The notes beneath the pieces were generated by a model. It saw only the letters and a program-made list of their open reading frames with translations. It was not told where the DNA came from and ran no database searches. Both the position numbers and the translations under genes were made by a program. Positions 14,796-22,691 of a stretch of DNA of 30,809 nt are shown here, one piece after another. This DNA comes from JBOGJI01 sp050747865 (GTDB lineage Bacteria > Acidobacteriota > Thermoanaerobaculia > Multivoradales > JAHEKO01), in contig JBOGJI010000096.1 in assembly GCA_050747865.1 (NCBI GenBank), forward strand, positions 1 to 30,809. The letters are read 5' to 3'. Each line of letters opens with the position of its first letter. The stretch's first letter is position 1.

Positions 14796-16726
14796 CGGTC
14801 TTTCCTCTCGGGCCGCGATGCCGGTTCGTCGTCCCACTCGTTGCGCTGCAGCACCGGGAGCTGCAGGGCTCGCTCGCGCTCGAGGTCGAGGGAGCCGACG
14901 TGGAGCGACAGCGGCGACTGCACCCACTTGTAGATCGAGCGGTTGAACAGGGTCACGAAGCGGCGGGCCCAGGCGGCGAGCCGCTCGGGTGGATGATCCG
15001 GAAACAGGGTGCCCAAGGCGCGTTCGACCTCGGCCGGCGACAGGCGATCGCCGGCGTAGAGGCGCAGGCAGGCGTCGAGCACGGGGAACGGCATCAGCTC
15101 GCCCTCGGCGGTCTGCTCGGCGGCCAGCTCGGGGCCCGGCTCGGTGGCCCGGCAGGCGGCGACGCCCTGCCAGCCGAACCGCTGGTGCAGCCGCTCGAGC
15201 AGCGCGATGACCACGGTCTTGGGGACGTTCGCGAGCACGGCCAGGGCGCCCTCCAGGTCGCCGCCGATGGTGGTGTAGCCGACCGCCTTCTCGCTCATGT
15301 CGCCGGTCTGCAGGAACAATCCGCCGGCGCTGTTCGACCAGTTCCACATGCGGGCGGCGCGGATGCGCGCCTGGACGTTTTGACGGGTGAGGGCGTCGGG
15401 CTCGTCGCCGCCCAGCATCTCCCGCACCGCCTCGAGCTCGCGGTCCAGGGCCTCGTCGATCGGCACCACGGTGAGCTCGACTCCGAGCTCGTGGCAGATC
15501 GTCTCGGCGGCCTGGCGCGTGCCGGCCTCGGAGTAGCGCGACGGCATGTAGAAGGCCTGGAGCAGCTCGGCGGGGGAGCGACTGGGCTCTTTGTCCGGGG
15601 CGCCGGTGGTCAGCCGTTGCGCCGCCCGCCAGGCCACCAGCAGGGTCAACATGGAGTCGCGTCCGCCGGAGAGTGCCACGCCCAGGACCCGGAAGGCTCC
15701 GGCCTTCTCGAAGTAGCCGGCCACCCCCAGGGCGAGCGCTTCGTAGAGCTCGTCGAGCGCGCTCTCCCGTGCCGGCGGAGGGGGCGGGCCAGGCGGCGGC
15801 AGGAAGAAGGAGGCGCCGTCCGGCGCCGGGTACTCGCGAGGCCGCGCGGTGGGCGCCGCCGACTCGACCGTAGGCACCCGCGACCGCTCGGCGAGGAAGA
15901 TCTCGCAGTCGCGGCGCCAGGTCGTGTTCTGCCAGCGCAGCAGCCGGGTGCGGTCGAGGTCGACCACACACGCCTGCGTGCCGGGCTCGAAACGAGCGCC
16001 CTCGAGCACCAGCCGACCGTTCTGGAACACGAAGCCGCCGCCGTCGAAGATCAGCCCGTCCTGGGCGCCGCAGTTGTTGACGTAGGCGACCACCGCCTGG
16101 TTGTCCGCTGAACGGGTGGCCAACATCTCGTGGCGCGTTCTCTGGATCCCCATGCGGAACGGCGAGGAGGAGAGGTTGACCACCACCTCGGCGCCGGAGA
16201 AACAGCGCCGCCGCATCGGCCCGTCGGGCGTCCAGGCGTCCTCGCAGACCTCGACCGCCAGGGTCCCGAAGTCGAAGCCGAAGACCAGATCGCCGAGCGC
16301 CACGCCGTCGGCGTCCAGGGAGAGGCCGGCGCCGCCACGCGAGAAGGTGCGCGCCTCGTAGAAGACGTCGTAGGTGGGGAGCTTCTCCTTCGGCACCAGT
16401 CCCAGGACGCGGCCGCCGTGGAGAACGGCGGCGCAGTTGTAGATCTGGCCGGAGGCGGGGGTGGCGAGCCCGAGCACCAGAACCGTCGGCAGCTCCGCGG
16501 TCTGTGAGGCGAGCCGCTCGAGCGCCCGGCGCTGGGCGGCCAGGAAGGCGCGCCACTGCACCAGGTCCTCGGGCGGGTAGCCGGCGAGCACCAGCTCGGG
16601 GAAGCAGCCGATGGTGACCTCCTCGCCCGCCATCGCCCGCGCCGCGGCGAGCACCAGCTCCGCGTTCCCCTCGACCGCCCCCACCGTCGGCCCGACGCTC
16701 CCCAGCGCGATCTTGATCAGCCGCAT
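14792..16726 (-). CDS. nadE: Glutamine-dependent NAD+ synthetase
   Basis: The 644-residue enzyme amidates deamido-NAD to NAD using glutamine nitrogen. The N-terminal nitrilase-type glutaminase has the Glu-Lys-Cys triad: Glu44 in CFPELVLAGYPPEDL, Lys113 in PKEKLPTYDVFYE and Cys161 in VEVCEDAW. The C-terminal synthetase domain has the PP-loop ALSGGRDSML near residue 350 and TGDMSEKAVGYTTIGGDLEG. The start at 16726 is supported by GGGGAG upstream and by homology beginning there, although the frame is open for another hundred codons. The length fits the two-domain family. Confidence 0.95.
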   Translation of the reverse strand: MRLIKIALGSVGPTVGAVEGNAELVLAAARAMAGEEVTIGCFPELVLAGYPPEDLVQWRAFLAAQRRALERLASQTAELPTVLVLGLATPASGQIYNCAAVLHGGRVLGLVPKEKLPTYDVFYEARTFSRGGAGLSLDADGVALGDLVFGFDFGTLAVEVCEDAWTPDGPMRRRCFSGAEVVVNLSSSPFRMGIQRTRHEMLATRSADNQAVVAYVNNCGAQDGLIFDGGGFVFQNGRLVLEGARFEPGTQACVVDLDRTRLLRWQNTTWRRDCEIFLAERSRVPTVESAAPTARPREYPAPDGASFFLPPPGPPPPPARESALDELYEALALGVAGYFEKAGAFRVLGVALSGGRDSMLTLLVAWRAAQRLTTGAPDKEPSRSPAELLQAFYMPSRYSEAGTRQAAETICHELGVELTVVPIDEALDRELEAVREMLGGDEPDALTRQNVQARIRAARMWNWSNSAGGLFLQTGDMSEKAVGYTTIGGDLEGALAVLANVPKTVVIALLERLHQRFGWQGVAACRATEPGPELAAEQTAEGELMPFPVLDACLRLYAGDRLSPAEVERALGTLFPDHPPERLAAWARRFVTLFNRSIYKWVQSPLSLHVGSLDLERERALQLPVLQRNEWDDEPASRPERKDR

Positions 16727-16893
16727 CTGCTCTCCCCGTGGCCGGCTTCGTTGCACACAGGCGCCGTCCGCACGACTTCGTGGCGTCGATGATACCCGTC
16801 TCCATCTCACCGCGGCGTCGTGGCGTCCGCCTTCGATCCCGCCGTGGCGCGTGAGGAACCCCGGAGGCCGAACTGACCGTTGCCGACTCCGGT

Positions 16894-16928
16894 TTTGGAT
16901 GTACGGATCTATAGAGTAGTATGTACTC
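16894..16928 (+). promoter_or_regulatory. Promoter and operator of the RHH/PIN operon
   Basis: TTTGGA (16894-16899), a 17-base spacer and TAGTAT (16917-16922) make a candidate promoter that would start transcription at about 16929, the A of the antitoxin ATG. An inverted repeat GAGTA-N5-TACTC (16914-16928) overlaps the -10 box and abuts the ATG. There is no Shine-Dalgarno sequence. Leaderless transcription and antitoxin autorepression are inferred. Confidence 0.5.
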
Positions 16929-17156
16929 ATGATCAAGCGCACCACAATCGAGATCGACCAGGAACTGCTCCACCGAGCGAAGCAGGCGCTCGGCCAGCCC
17001 ACGACGCGCGGCACCGTCGAAGAGGCGCTGCGCCGCGCCACTGAAGGTGTCGAGTCGGAACAGGCCCGCCAAGGCGCGAGGCAACGGCGCTACTTCGAAG
17101 TACTCGGCTCGCGAGCAGACCTCGCGGTGCTGGCGTCGGAGGCAATGTGGCGCTGA
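16929..17156 (+). CDS. vapB: Ribbon-helix-helix antitoxin (VapB type)
   Basis: The 75-residue protein begins KRTTIEIDQELLHRAKQALG, a beta-strand then helix typical of MetJ/Arc-type VapB antitoxins, and continues RGTVEEALRRATE, the second helix. The C-terminal part (QRRYFEVLGSRADLAVLASEAMWR) would bind the toxin. The toxin start at 17147 lies inside its last codons, a 10-base overlap in another frame, so the pair is translationally coupled. Confidence 0.85.
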   Translation: MIKRTTIEIDQELLHRAKQALGQPTTRGTVEEALRRATEGVESEQARQGARQRRYFEVLGSRADLAVLASEAMWR

Positions 17157-17548
17157 GCGGTTGGCTCCTCGACAAGAGCGCCACGGCTCGCAGTGCCGAC
17201 GAGCGGGTAGGAGCCCGGCTAGCGGAGCTCACGGGAGAGCTGTATCTGTGCTCGGTCGGACAGCTCGAGCAGCTCTACTCTGCGCGCTCTGCCGAGGACT
17301 ACGACACGCTCGATGCAGATCTGCGTGACGCGTTTCCCATCGTCGCCGCGCCGCCCGACGTGTTCGACCGAGCCCTCGCTTTACAGCGGGACCTCGCACA
17401 CCACCACGGGATGTGGCATCGCACGCCGATCCCGGATCTGCTCATCGCCTGCACTGCCCTGCACCACGGGCTTGGCATCGTCCATGTCGATCGCGACTTC
17501 GAGCGGATCGCCGAGGTGCGCCCGCTCATCGTACGCCGACTGCTTTAG
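17147..17548 (+). CDS. vapC: PIN-domain RNase toxin (VapC)
   Basis: From GTG 17147 this encodes 133 residues. The PIN metal-site acids are Asp9 in WLLDKSATAR, Glu41 in GQLEQLYSAR, Asp97 in TPIPDLLIACTAL and Asp115 with Asp117 in HVDRDFERIAEV. Length and order match VapC. The product is expected to cleave RNA when the RHH antitoxin is degraded. The operon lies between nadE and the cytochrome-oxidase assembly cluster, transcribed in the direction of the latter. Confidence 0.9.
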   Translation: MALSGWLLDKSATARSADERVGARLAELTGELYLCSVGQLEQLYSARSAEDYDTLDADLRDAFPIVAAPPDVFDRALALQRDLAHHHGMWHRTPIPDLLIACTALHHGLGIVHVDRDFERIAEVRPLIVRRLL

Positions 17549-17669
17549 CATTAGGGGCCATGGGTCGGCCGGTGGCGCTCAGCCCGACGTCTCGTGACAT
17601 AATCGCCGACGTGGCGCGCGCTGCGCCGCGATGAATCCTGACACTGGTTCCTTCAGGAGGAGGTCCTCG

Positions 17670-18476
17670 ATGAAGCGGAATGCACTGCTGATCCCGATGT
17701 TCGCCCTGGGACTCGTGGCCGTGGCCTGCGGCCGGCCGGCCGAAGAGGCGCCGGAGGCGGAGACCGCGCCCGCGGGGACGGCTGCGGCGCCGGCCGCGCC
17801 GAGCGTCGATCTGTCCAACGCCGGCACGGTCACCGGCACCGTGAGCTACACCGGAGAGGATCCGGATCGCGAGCTCGACATGGGTGCCGACCCGACCTGC
17901 GCCGAGCTCCACGACCAGCCGGTCATGACCGAGACTGTCGTCGGCGACGGCGCCGGCCACCTGGGCAACGTCTTCGTGTACGTGAAGCAAGGGCTGGAGG
18001 GCGAGCAGTTCCCGGTGCCCCAGGCGCAGGTCGAGATCGACCAGCAGGGCTGCGCCTATGCACCGCACGTGCTCGGCATGATGGCCGGCCAGACCCTGCT
18101 GATCAAGAACAGCGACCCGACCCTGCACAACGTGCACGCGCGCCCGGAGGCCAATCGCGAGTTCAACCAGGGCCAGCCGTTCCAGGGGATGACCCTGGAG
18201 AAGGTCTTCGACAAGGCGGAGCTCTCGGTGCCGTTCAAGTGCGACGTGCACCCGTGGATGTCCGCCACGTTGCACGTGGTGGAGAACCCGTACTTCGCGA
18301 TCAGCGCCGAGGACGGGACGTTCACCATCGACCAGCTGCCGCCGGGCGACTACATGCTGGAGGCGGTGCACGAGAACCTGGGCACGCGTGAGGCGAGTGT
18401 GACCGTGCCGCCGAACGGCGCGGCCGGCGTCACCTTCGACTTCAGCGGCGGAGCCGCCGCAGCCCCGGCGGGCTGA
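17670..18476 (+). CDS. Cupredoxin-like lipoprotein
   Basis: The ATG at 17670 has an AGGAGGAGG sequence seven bases upstream. The 268-residue product has a lipoprotein signal (FALGLVAVAC, Cys20), then an Ala/Pro/Glu-rich linker and a beta-rich domain. QTLLIKNSDPTLHNVHA followed by VPFKCDVHPWMSATLHVV supplies His, Cys, His and Met in the order of a type 1 copper site. A second part (DGTFTIDQLPPGDYMLEAVHE) looks like a carboxypeptidase-regulatory beta-sandwich. Its position before ctaA, ctaB and sco suggests copper or electron delivery to a terminal oxidase. Confidence 0.82.
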   Translation: MKRNALLIPMFALGLVAVACGRPAEEAPEAETAPAGTAAAPAAPSVDLSNAGTVTGTVSYTGEDPDRELDMGADPTCAELHDQPVMTETVVGDGAGHLGNVFVYVKQGLEGEQFPVPQAQVEIDQQGCAYAPHVLGMMAGQTLLIKNSDPTLHNVHARPEANREFNQGQPFQGMTLEKVFDKAELSVPFKCDVHPWMSATLHVVENPYFAISAEDGTFTIDQLPPGDYMLEAVHENLGTREASVTVPPNGAAGVTFDFSGGAAAAPAG

Positions 18477-18516
18477 GGCCGCGGCGGAAGGATGCCCTCG
18501 CAGTAGACTGCCGACG

Positions 18517-19539
18517 ATGAGCGCATCCGCGCGATCTCGCGAGTTGCCGCCGCGTTGGCTGCATCGTTGGGCGGCGCTGCTCGCCTGTCTCGTCGTCGGC
18601 CTGATCGCCGCCGGCGCCCTGGTCACCAGCAAGGGCGCCGGGCTGTCGGTGCCGGACTGGCCGCTGTCCTACGGCACCCTGAACCCGCCCAACTGGTGGC
18701 GCATCTCGACGGTGCGCGCCGAGCACGGCCATCGTCTCTACGCCGGCGCGGTGGCGCTGCTCGCCTTCGGGTTGGCGATCGCCGTACAGAGGTTCGAGCC
18801 GCGACGATGGGTACGGCGCATGGCCTGGCTGGCCGTCGCCGCGGTGCTCGCCCAGGCGTTGCTCGGCGGGCTCACGGTGCTTATGCTGCTACCACCGGCG
18901 GTCTCCATCAGCCACGCCGCGCTCGCGGAGCTGTTTCTCTGCCTGATGGTGGCAATCGCCTGCGTGACGGGGACCGCTTGGGCCCCACCCACCCTCCCGC
19001 CCGGGGATCAGGGGTCAGGGGTCAGGGAATCCCTGACCCCTGGGCGGGTGGGGGTACGGGGTTTGGCCGCGGCGACCACCGCGGCGGTGTTCGTGCAGAT
19101 CCTGCTCGGGGCCGTCATGCGCCACAACGGCGCCGGCCTCGCCATTCCCGACTTCCCCCTGGTCTTCGGCGGCCTGCTGCCGCCGCGCTGGGACTTCTCC
19201 GTCACGATCCACTTCGCCCACCGCGCCTGGGGCCTGGCCGTGGCCCTGCTCGTCTTCTGGACCGCCGGACGCGTGTTGCGACGCTATCGGGGCGACCGCT
19301 CGCTGACGCTGCCGGCGCTGCTGCTCGATCTGCTGGTCGTCATCCAGATCGGGCTCGGCGGGCTGGTCGTGTTGACCGGCCGCTCGGTGCCGGTGAACAC
19401 GGCCCACGTGGCGACCGGCGCCACCATCCTCGCCCTCAGCCTGGTCCTGACGCTGCGCCTCTACCGCGCGGAGCCCGGAGAGGCGCGAGACGCGAGGCGC
19501 GAAGCGCGAGCCACGAGGCGGGAGGCCGCCGTCTCGTGA
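18517..19539 (+). CDS. ctaA: Heme A synthase
   Basis: The 340-residue CtaA/COX15 protein oxidises the heme O C8 methyl to make heme A. The two four-helix halves each have a His pair: EHGHRLYAG and ISHAALAEL in the first, HFAHRAWGLA and NTAHVATGA in the second. TSKGAGLSVPDWPLSYG and RHNGAGLAIPDFPLVFG are the paired signature loops. Two oddities are an insertion of heptanucleotide palindromic repeat in the loop joining the halves and a heptanucleotide tandem repeat encoding the Arg/Ala-rich C-terminal tail. The stop overlaps the ctaB GTG start. Confidence 0.94.
   Translation: MSASARSRELPPRWLHRWAALLACLVVGLIAAGALVTSKGAGLSVPDWPLSYGTLNPPNWWRISTVRAEHGHRLYAGAVALLAFGLAIAVQRFEPRRWVRRMAWLAVAAVLAQALLGGLTVLMLLPPAVSISHAALAELFLCLMVAIACVTGTAWAPPTLPPGDQGSGVRESLTPGRVGVRGLAAATTAAVFVQILLGAVMRHNGAGLAIPDFPLVFGGLLPPRWDFSVTIHFAHRAWGLAVALLVFWTAGRVLRRYRGDRSLTLPALLLDLLVVIQIGLGGLVVLTGRSVPVNTAHVATGATILALSLVLTLRLYRAEPGEARDARREARATRREAAVS
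18996..19048. repeat. Nested palindrome with heptanucleotide repeats inside ctaA
   Basis: Two copies of TCAGGGG (19008-19014, 19015-19021) lead into TCAGGGA, then a central A (19029) and the exact reverse complement, giving 13-bp perfect arms at 19016-19028 and 19030-19042. Outer arms CCCGCCC (18996-19002) and GGGCGGG (19042-19048) add a second nested stem. The element keeps the reading frame and encodes the Gly/Ser/Pro-rich linker between the two CtaA halves. It looks like a dispersed palindromic repeat tolerated in a loop. Confidence 0.8.
19483..19524 (+). repeat. Six 7-bp tandem repeats at the ctaA 3' end
   Basis: The 42 bases read as six consecutive heptamers close to GCGCGAG: GCGCGAG, ACGCGAG, GCGCGAA, GCGCGAG, CCACGAG and GCGGGAG. 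Because 42 is divisible by three the frame is preserved. They encode an Arg/Ala/Glu-rich cytoplasmic or lumenal tail with no counterpart in typical CtaA. Confidence 0.75.
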
Positions 19540-20426
19540 GCACCCAGGCGCCCCCCGTTCCCGCGGTCCGGCCGCTGGCCGACCTCACCGAGCTGACCAA
19601 GCCGGGGATCACGCTGATGGTGGTGATCACCGCCGCCATCGGGCTGCTGCTCGCCGGCGGCCTCGAAGCCTCCGCGGCGCTGTGGTTCCACACCCTCCTC
19701 GGCACCGGGCTGGTGGCCGGCGGGGCGTCGGCGCTCAATCACGTGCGCGAGCGGGACACCGACGCCCGGATGCGGCGCACCGCCAACCGGCCGCTCCCCT
19801 CCGGGCGCCTCGGCGTCGAGGTGGCGACACTGTTCGGCGTGCTGGTGACCGGCGCCGGGCTGGTGGAGCTGCTGCTGGCGGTCAATCCCTTGACCGCCGC
19901 GCTGGGGGCGCTGGCGGTCGTCGGCTACGTCTTTATCTACACGCCGATGAAGCGGCGCACCTCGCTTTCCACCCTGGTCGGCGGTTTCCCCGGCTCGATC
20001 CCGCCGATGATGGGCTGGACCGCCATGCGCGACACCGTAGAGCTGCCCGCCTGGGTGCTCTTCGGCATCCTCTACTTCTGGCAGATGCCGCATTTCCTGG
20101 CCATCGCCTGGCTGTGTCGCGAGGACTACGCGCGCGCCGGCTTCCCGATGCTGTCGGTGCTCGATCCGGACGGCCGCGAGACCGGCCGCCAGGCGGTGCT
20201 CTACTGCCTACCGCTGCTGCCGATCAGCCTGCTGCCGGCGGTCCTCGACCTCGCGGGCTGGGTCTACGCGATCGGCGGCCTGATCCTGGGGGGCGTCTAT
20301 CTCGGCTACTCCCTGGGCTTCGCCCGCCGGCCGTCGCGCACCACCGCCCGCCGCCTGATGCTCTTCTCCCTGCTCTACCTGCCGGCGCTGCTCGCGGCCC
20401 TGGTCCTCGACTACCTGTTCTTCTGA
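19536..20426 (+). CDS. ctaB: Protoheme IX farnesyltransferase (heme O synthase)
   Basis: This 296-residue UbiA-family enzyme adds farnesyl to heme B to give heme O, the substrate of CtaA. The first Asp-rich motif is NHVRERDTDARMRRTANRPL. The second region, YFWQMPHFLAIAWLCREDYARAGFPM, is diagnostic for CtaB. About eight or nine hydrophobic helices are present. GTG 19536 overlaps the ctaA TGA, and its own TGA overlaps the sco ATG, so ctaA, ctaB and sco are one translationally coupled unit. Confidence 0.95.
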   Translation: MSTQAPPVPAVRPLADLTELTKPGITLMVVITAAIGLLLAGGLEASAALWFHTLLGTGLVAGGASALNHVRERDTDARMRRTANRPLPSGRLGVEVATLFGVLVTGAGLVELLLAVNPLTAALGALAVVGYVFIYTPMKRRTSLSTLVGGFPGSIPPMMGWTAMRDTVELPAWVLFGILYFWQMPHFLAIAWLCREDYARAGFPMLSVLDPDGRETGRQAVLYCLPLLPISLLPAVLDLAGWVYAIGGLILGGVYLGYSLGFARRPSRTTARRLMLFSLLYLPALLAALVLDYLFF

Positions 20427-21028
20427 TGCGCTGGCTCGCCTGGGGTGTCCTCGGTGCCGCCATCGCCGCCGTCGGCACGGTGGCCGTGCTGACGCTGCGC
20501 CGGCCCGACGCCGCGGAGCTGCCGGTGATCGCCGAGGTGGGCTCGTTCGAGCTGGTCGATCACGCCGGCCGCGAGGTGTCGCCGGCCACCCTCGCGGGCA
20601 CCCCCTGGGTCGCCGACTTCATCTTCACCCGCTGTCGGGCGACCTGCCCGCTGATGACCGAGGCGATGCGGCGGCTGCGTGCCGGTTGGCCGGCGGACCT
20701 GCCGGTCCGCTTCGTGTCGATCAGCGTCGACCCGGAGCACGACCGGCCGCCGGTGTTGGCGAGCTACCGGCGCGAGCACGGTATCGAGGGCGACGACTGG
20801 CTCTTCCTCTCCGGCGAGCGCGACGCCGTGTTTCGCCTCGTCTCCGAGACCTTCTTGCTGCAATTCGACCCCGACCCTCCGCCCGAGCTGGCGACGCCGG
20901 AGATGCCCATCCTGCACTCCACACGCTTCGTCCTCGTCGATGCGCAGGGCCGCATCCGGGGCTACTACGACGGCCTGGACCGTAGCGCCCTCGAGCGGCT
21001 GCAACACGATGTACGCCTAATGCGATAG
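20426..21028 (+). CDS. SCO1/SenC copper chaperone
   Basis: The 200-residue membrane-anchored thioredoxin-fold protein has an N-terminal helix (about residues 3-24). The copper site is Cys70 and Cys74 in TRCRATCPLM plus His164 in ILHSTRFVLVD. VRFVSISVDPEHDRPPVL is the usual strand-loop after the first helix. It should deliver copper to the CuA site of cytochrome oxidase or keep its cysteines reduced. The start overlaps ctaB (TGATG). It is the last intact gene before the disrupted stretch at 21029-24216. Confidence 0.93.
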   Translation: MRWLAWGVLGAAIAAVGTVAVLTLRRPDAAELPVIAEVGSFELVDHAGREVSPATLAGTPWVADFIFTRCRATCPLMTEAMRRLRAGWPADLPVRFVSISVDPEHDRPPVLASYRREHGIEGDDWLFLSGERDAVFRLVSETFLLQFDPDPPPELATPEMPILHSTRFVLVDAQGRIRGYYDGLDRSALERLQHDVRLMR

Positions 21029-21074
21029 TCTCATCGAGGCATATCCATGCTGTGCTGACTGGGGAGGGAGGCAC

Positions 21075-22180
21075 GTGGACCGCGAGGACGTGCTGTGGAT
21101 CGGCACCGACTCCGGGCTGATCCAGTGGCAGGGACGGATCCTGCGCACGCTCCAGGCGATGGACGGTCTGTTCGACGATCAGACCTGGCCCCTGCATCAA
21201 GACCCCGAGGGCGATCTCTGGGTGCGGGGGTGGCGGGGCCTGGTGCGTATCGACCGGGAGACGGGTGACGTCGAGCCGGCTCCGGGCATGCTGGCGGACG
21301 CGGTCGTCAACGCGATCTTCGAGGACCGGGACGGCCGACTCTGGATCGGCGCCCACGGCGCGCTGTTCGCGCTCGACCCCGCAAGTCGCCTGTCCACCTA
21401 CCCGATCACCCAGGCCGGGGAGGAGGAGGTGGAGGCGATCACGCAGGACCGCGAGGGACACCTCTGGTTCGGCGTCAGCGGCGGACGTGCCGGCCTCCAC
21501 CGTCTGAGCCCGCAGCGGGTGACGATGCTGGCTCGCGAGAACGGCCTCCCCTGCGACAACGTGGCCACCGTAACTCAAGGACCCGACGGCACCGTGTGGG
21601 TGGGTCTGCTCTGCCGCGGCGGGGCGGCGGGCCTGGTCGCCCTGCGCGACGGGCTGGCCATTCCCTACCAGGGGCGGGCGGGCACCGCGCCGGCGCAGGT
21701 GGCCTCGTTGCTGGCCCTGCCGGAGGGGGACCTGTGGATGGGGACCTTCGGCGATGAGCTCTTCCATCTCGAGGACGGCCGCTTTACCCGCTACACGCAC
21801 GCCGACGGTCTGGTCGGCCAGTACGTCGTCGCCCTCTATCGCGACCACCAGGGCGCATTGTGGGTCGGCGCCCGGGGCGGCCTCAGTCGCTACCATGAAG
21901 GGCGATGGATCACGTTCACGACCCGCGACGGCCTGGCGCACAATGATGTGCGCTCCATCGCCCCGGACCCCGAAGGCGCGTTGTGGATCGGCACGAACGG
22001 CGGTGTCAGTCGCTACACTGGCGGCAAGTTCACCAACTTCACGCGCGCCGACGGCGTGCCGGCCGGCCCTGTGCGGGCGATCCACGTCGACGCCGACGGG
22101 ACAGCATGGATCGGCACCTACGGCGGCGGCCTCGCCCGCCTCAAGGACCGGGAGATCACGCGCTTCGGCACCCAGGGACA
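21075..22180 (+). pseudogene. Two-component-regulator propeller protein fragment
   Basis: A GTG at 21075 with GGGAGGGAGG nearby opens a frame of nine Reg_prop units of about 40 residues, each with a core such as LWIGTDSGL, LWIGAHGAL, LWMGTFGDEL, LWVGARGGL, LWIGTNGGV or AWIGTYGGGL. Full proteins usually have about 14 units forming two seven-bladed propellers, a signal peptide and a Y_Y_Y plus signalling domain; all of these except the nine units are missing. At about 22175-22182 similarity ends and a DUF11-type sequence begins in another frame. The original frame stays open by chance and merges with the speD frame. Confidence 0.75.
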
Positions 22181-22629
22181 CGTTGGTCTTCCCGCCCGAT
22201 CAGGAGAGCGGCATGTCGATCGAGAAGTCCGGCAGCGGTCCCGACCCGCTGACCGTCGGCTCCACCATCGAGTACACCTTCGTGGTCACCAACACCGGCA
22301 ACGTCACCTTGTCGAACATCACGATCACCGATCCGCTGGATGGGCTGTCGCCCATCTCCTGCCCCGGGACGACGCTCGCGCCGGGTGCGGAGATGACTTG
22401 CACGGCCACTTACACCGTGACCCAACAGGACGTCGACGCCGGGGTCGTCCAGAACACCGCCACCGTCACCGGCCAGACTCCCGGCGGGGGTCCGCCGGCG
22501 ACCGGCACGGACACGACGCAGTTCCCGCCCGTGCCCCCGGTGCCGGCCGTGCCGCCGCTGGCGATCGTGCTGCTCGTGGCGTTGCTGTCGCTGAGCTCCC
22601 TGTGGGCGCTGCGCCGTGCCCGCGCATGA
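22181..22629 (+). pseudogene. DUF11-like repeat with IPTL-type C-terminal sorting signal, 5' truncated
   Basis: In a different frame from the propeller, the sequence encodes the end of one repeat (TLVFPPDQ), then a complete DUF11/DUF7507-like Ig-type repeat: VGSTIEYTFVVTNTGNVTLS, NITITDPL, PGAEMTCTATYTVTQQDVDA and GVVQNTATVTG. The protein ends PPVPAVPPLAIVLLVALLSL then SLWALRRARA: Pro-rich spacer, hydrophobic helix and Arg-rich end, like IPTL/PEP-CTERM exosortase signals. No start codon or N-terminal region precedes it. It is the tail of a large surface protein whose 5' part is absent. Confidence 0.75.
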
Positions 22630-22691
22630 GCGGGAAGGCCCGGCGCCGCCCGCAAGGGTGCGCCGGGCCGTCGCGTCCGGTGAGGAAGGCG

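Noticed and set aside
11856..14933. Very long plus-strand open frame (about 1,000 codons) opposite the TPR, phosphofructokinase and nadE genes
   Set aside because: It is antisense to three well-supported genes, is rich in Arg, Gly, Ala and Pro as expected from GC-rich shadows, and contains no recognisable domain.
20721..22181. Long minus-strand open frame opposite sco and the propeller fragment
   Set aside because: Composition is that of an antisense shadow (short LxRxQ-like periodicity mirrors the propeller repeats) and there is no start context or domain.
22626..22691. SpeD N-terminal extension from ATG 22626 as a novel domain
   Set aside because: The added 22 residues are Arg/Pro-rich GC-type sequence overlapping the previous stop, while a ribosome-binding site precedes ATG 22692 near the family start.
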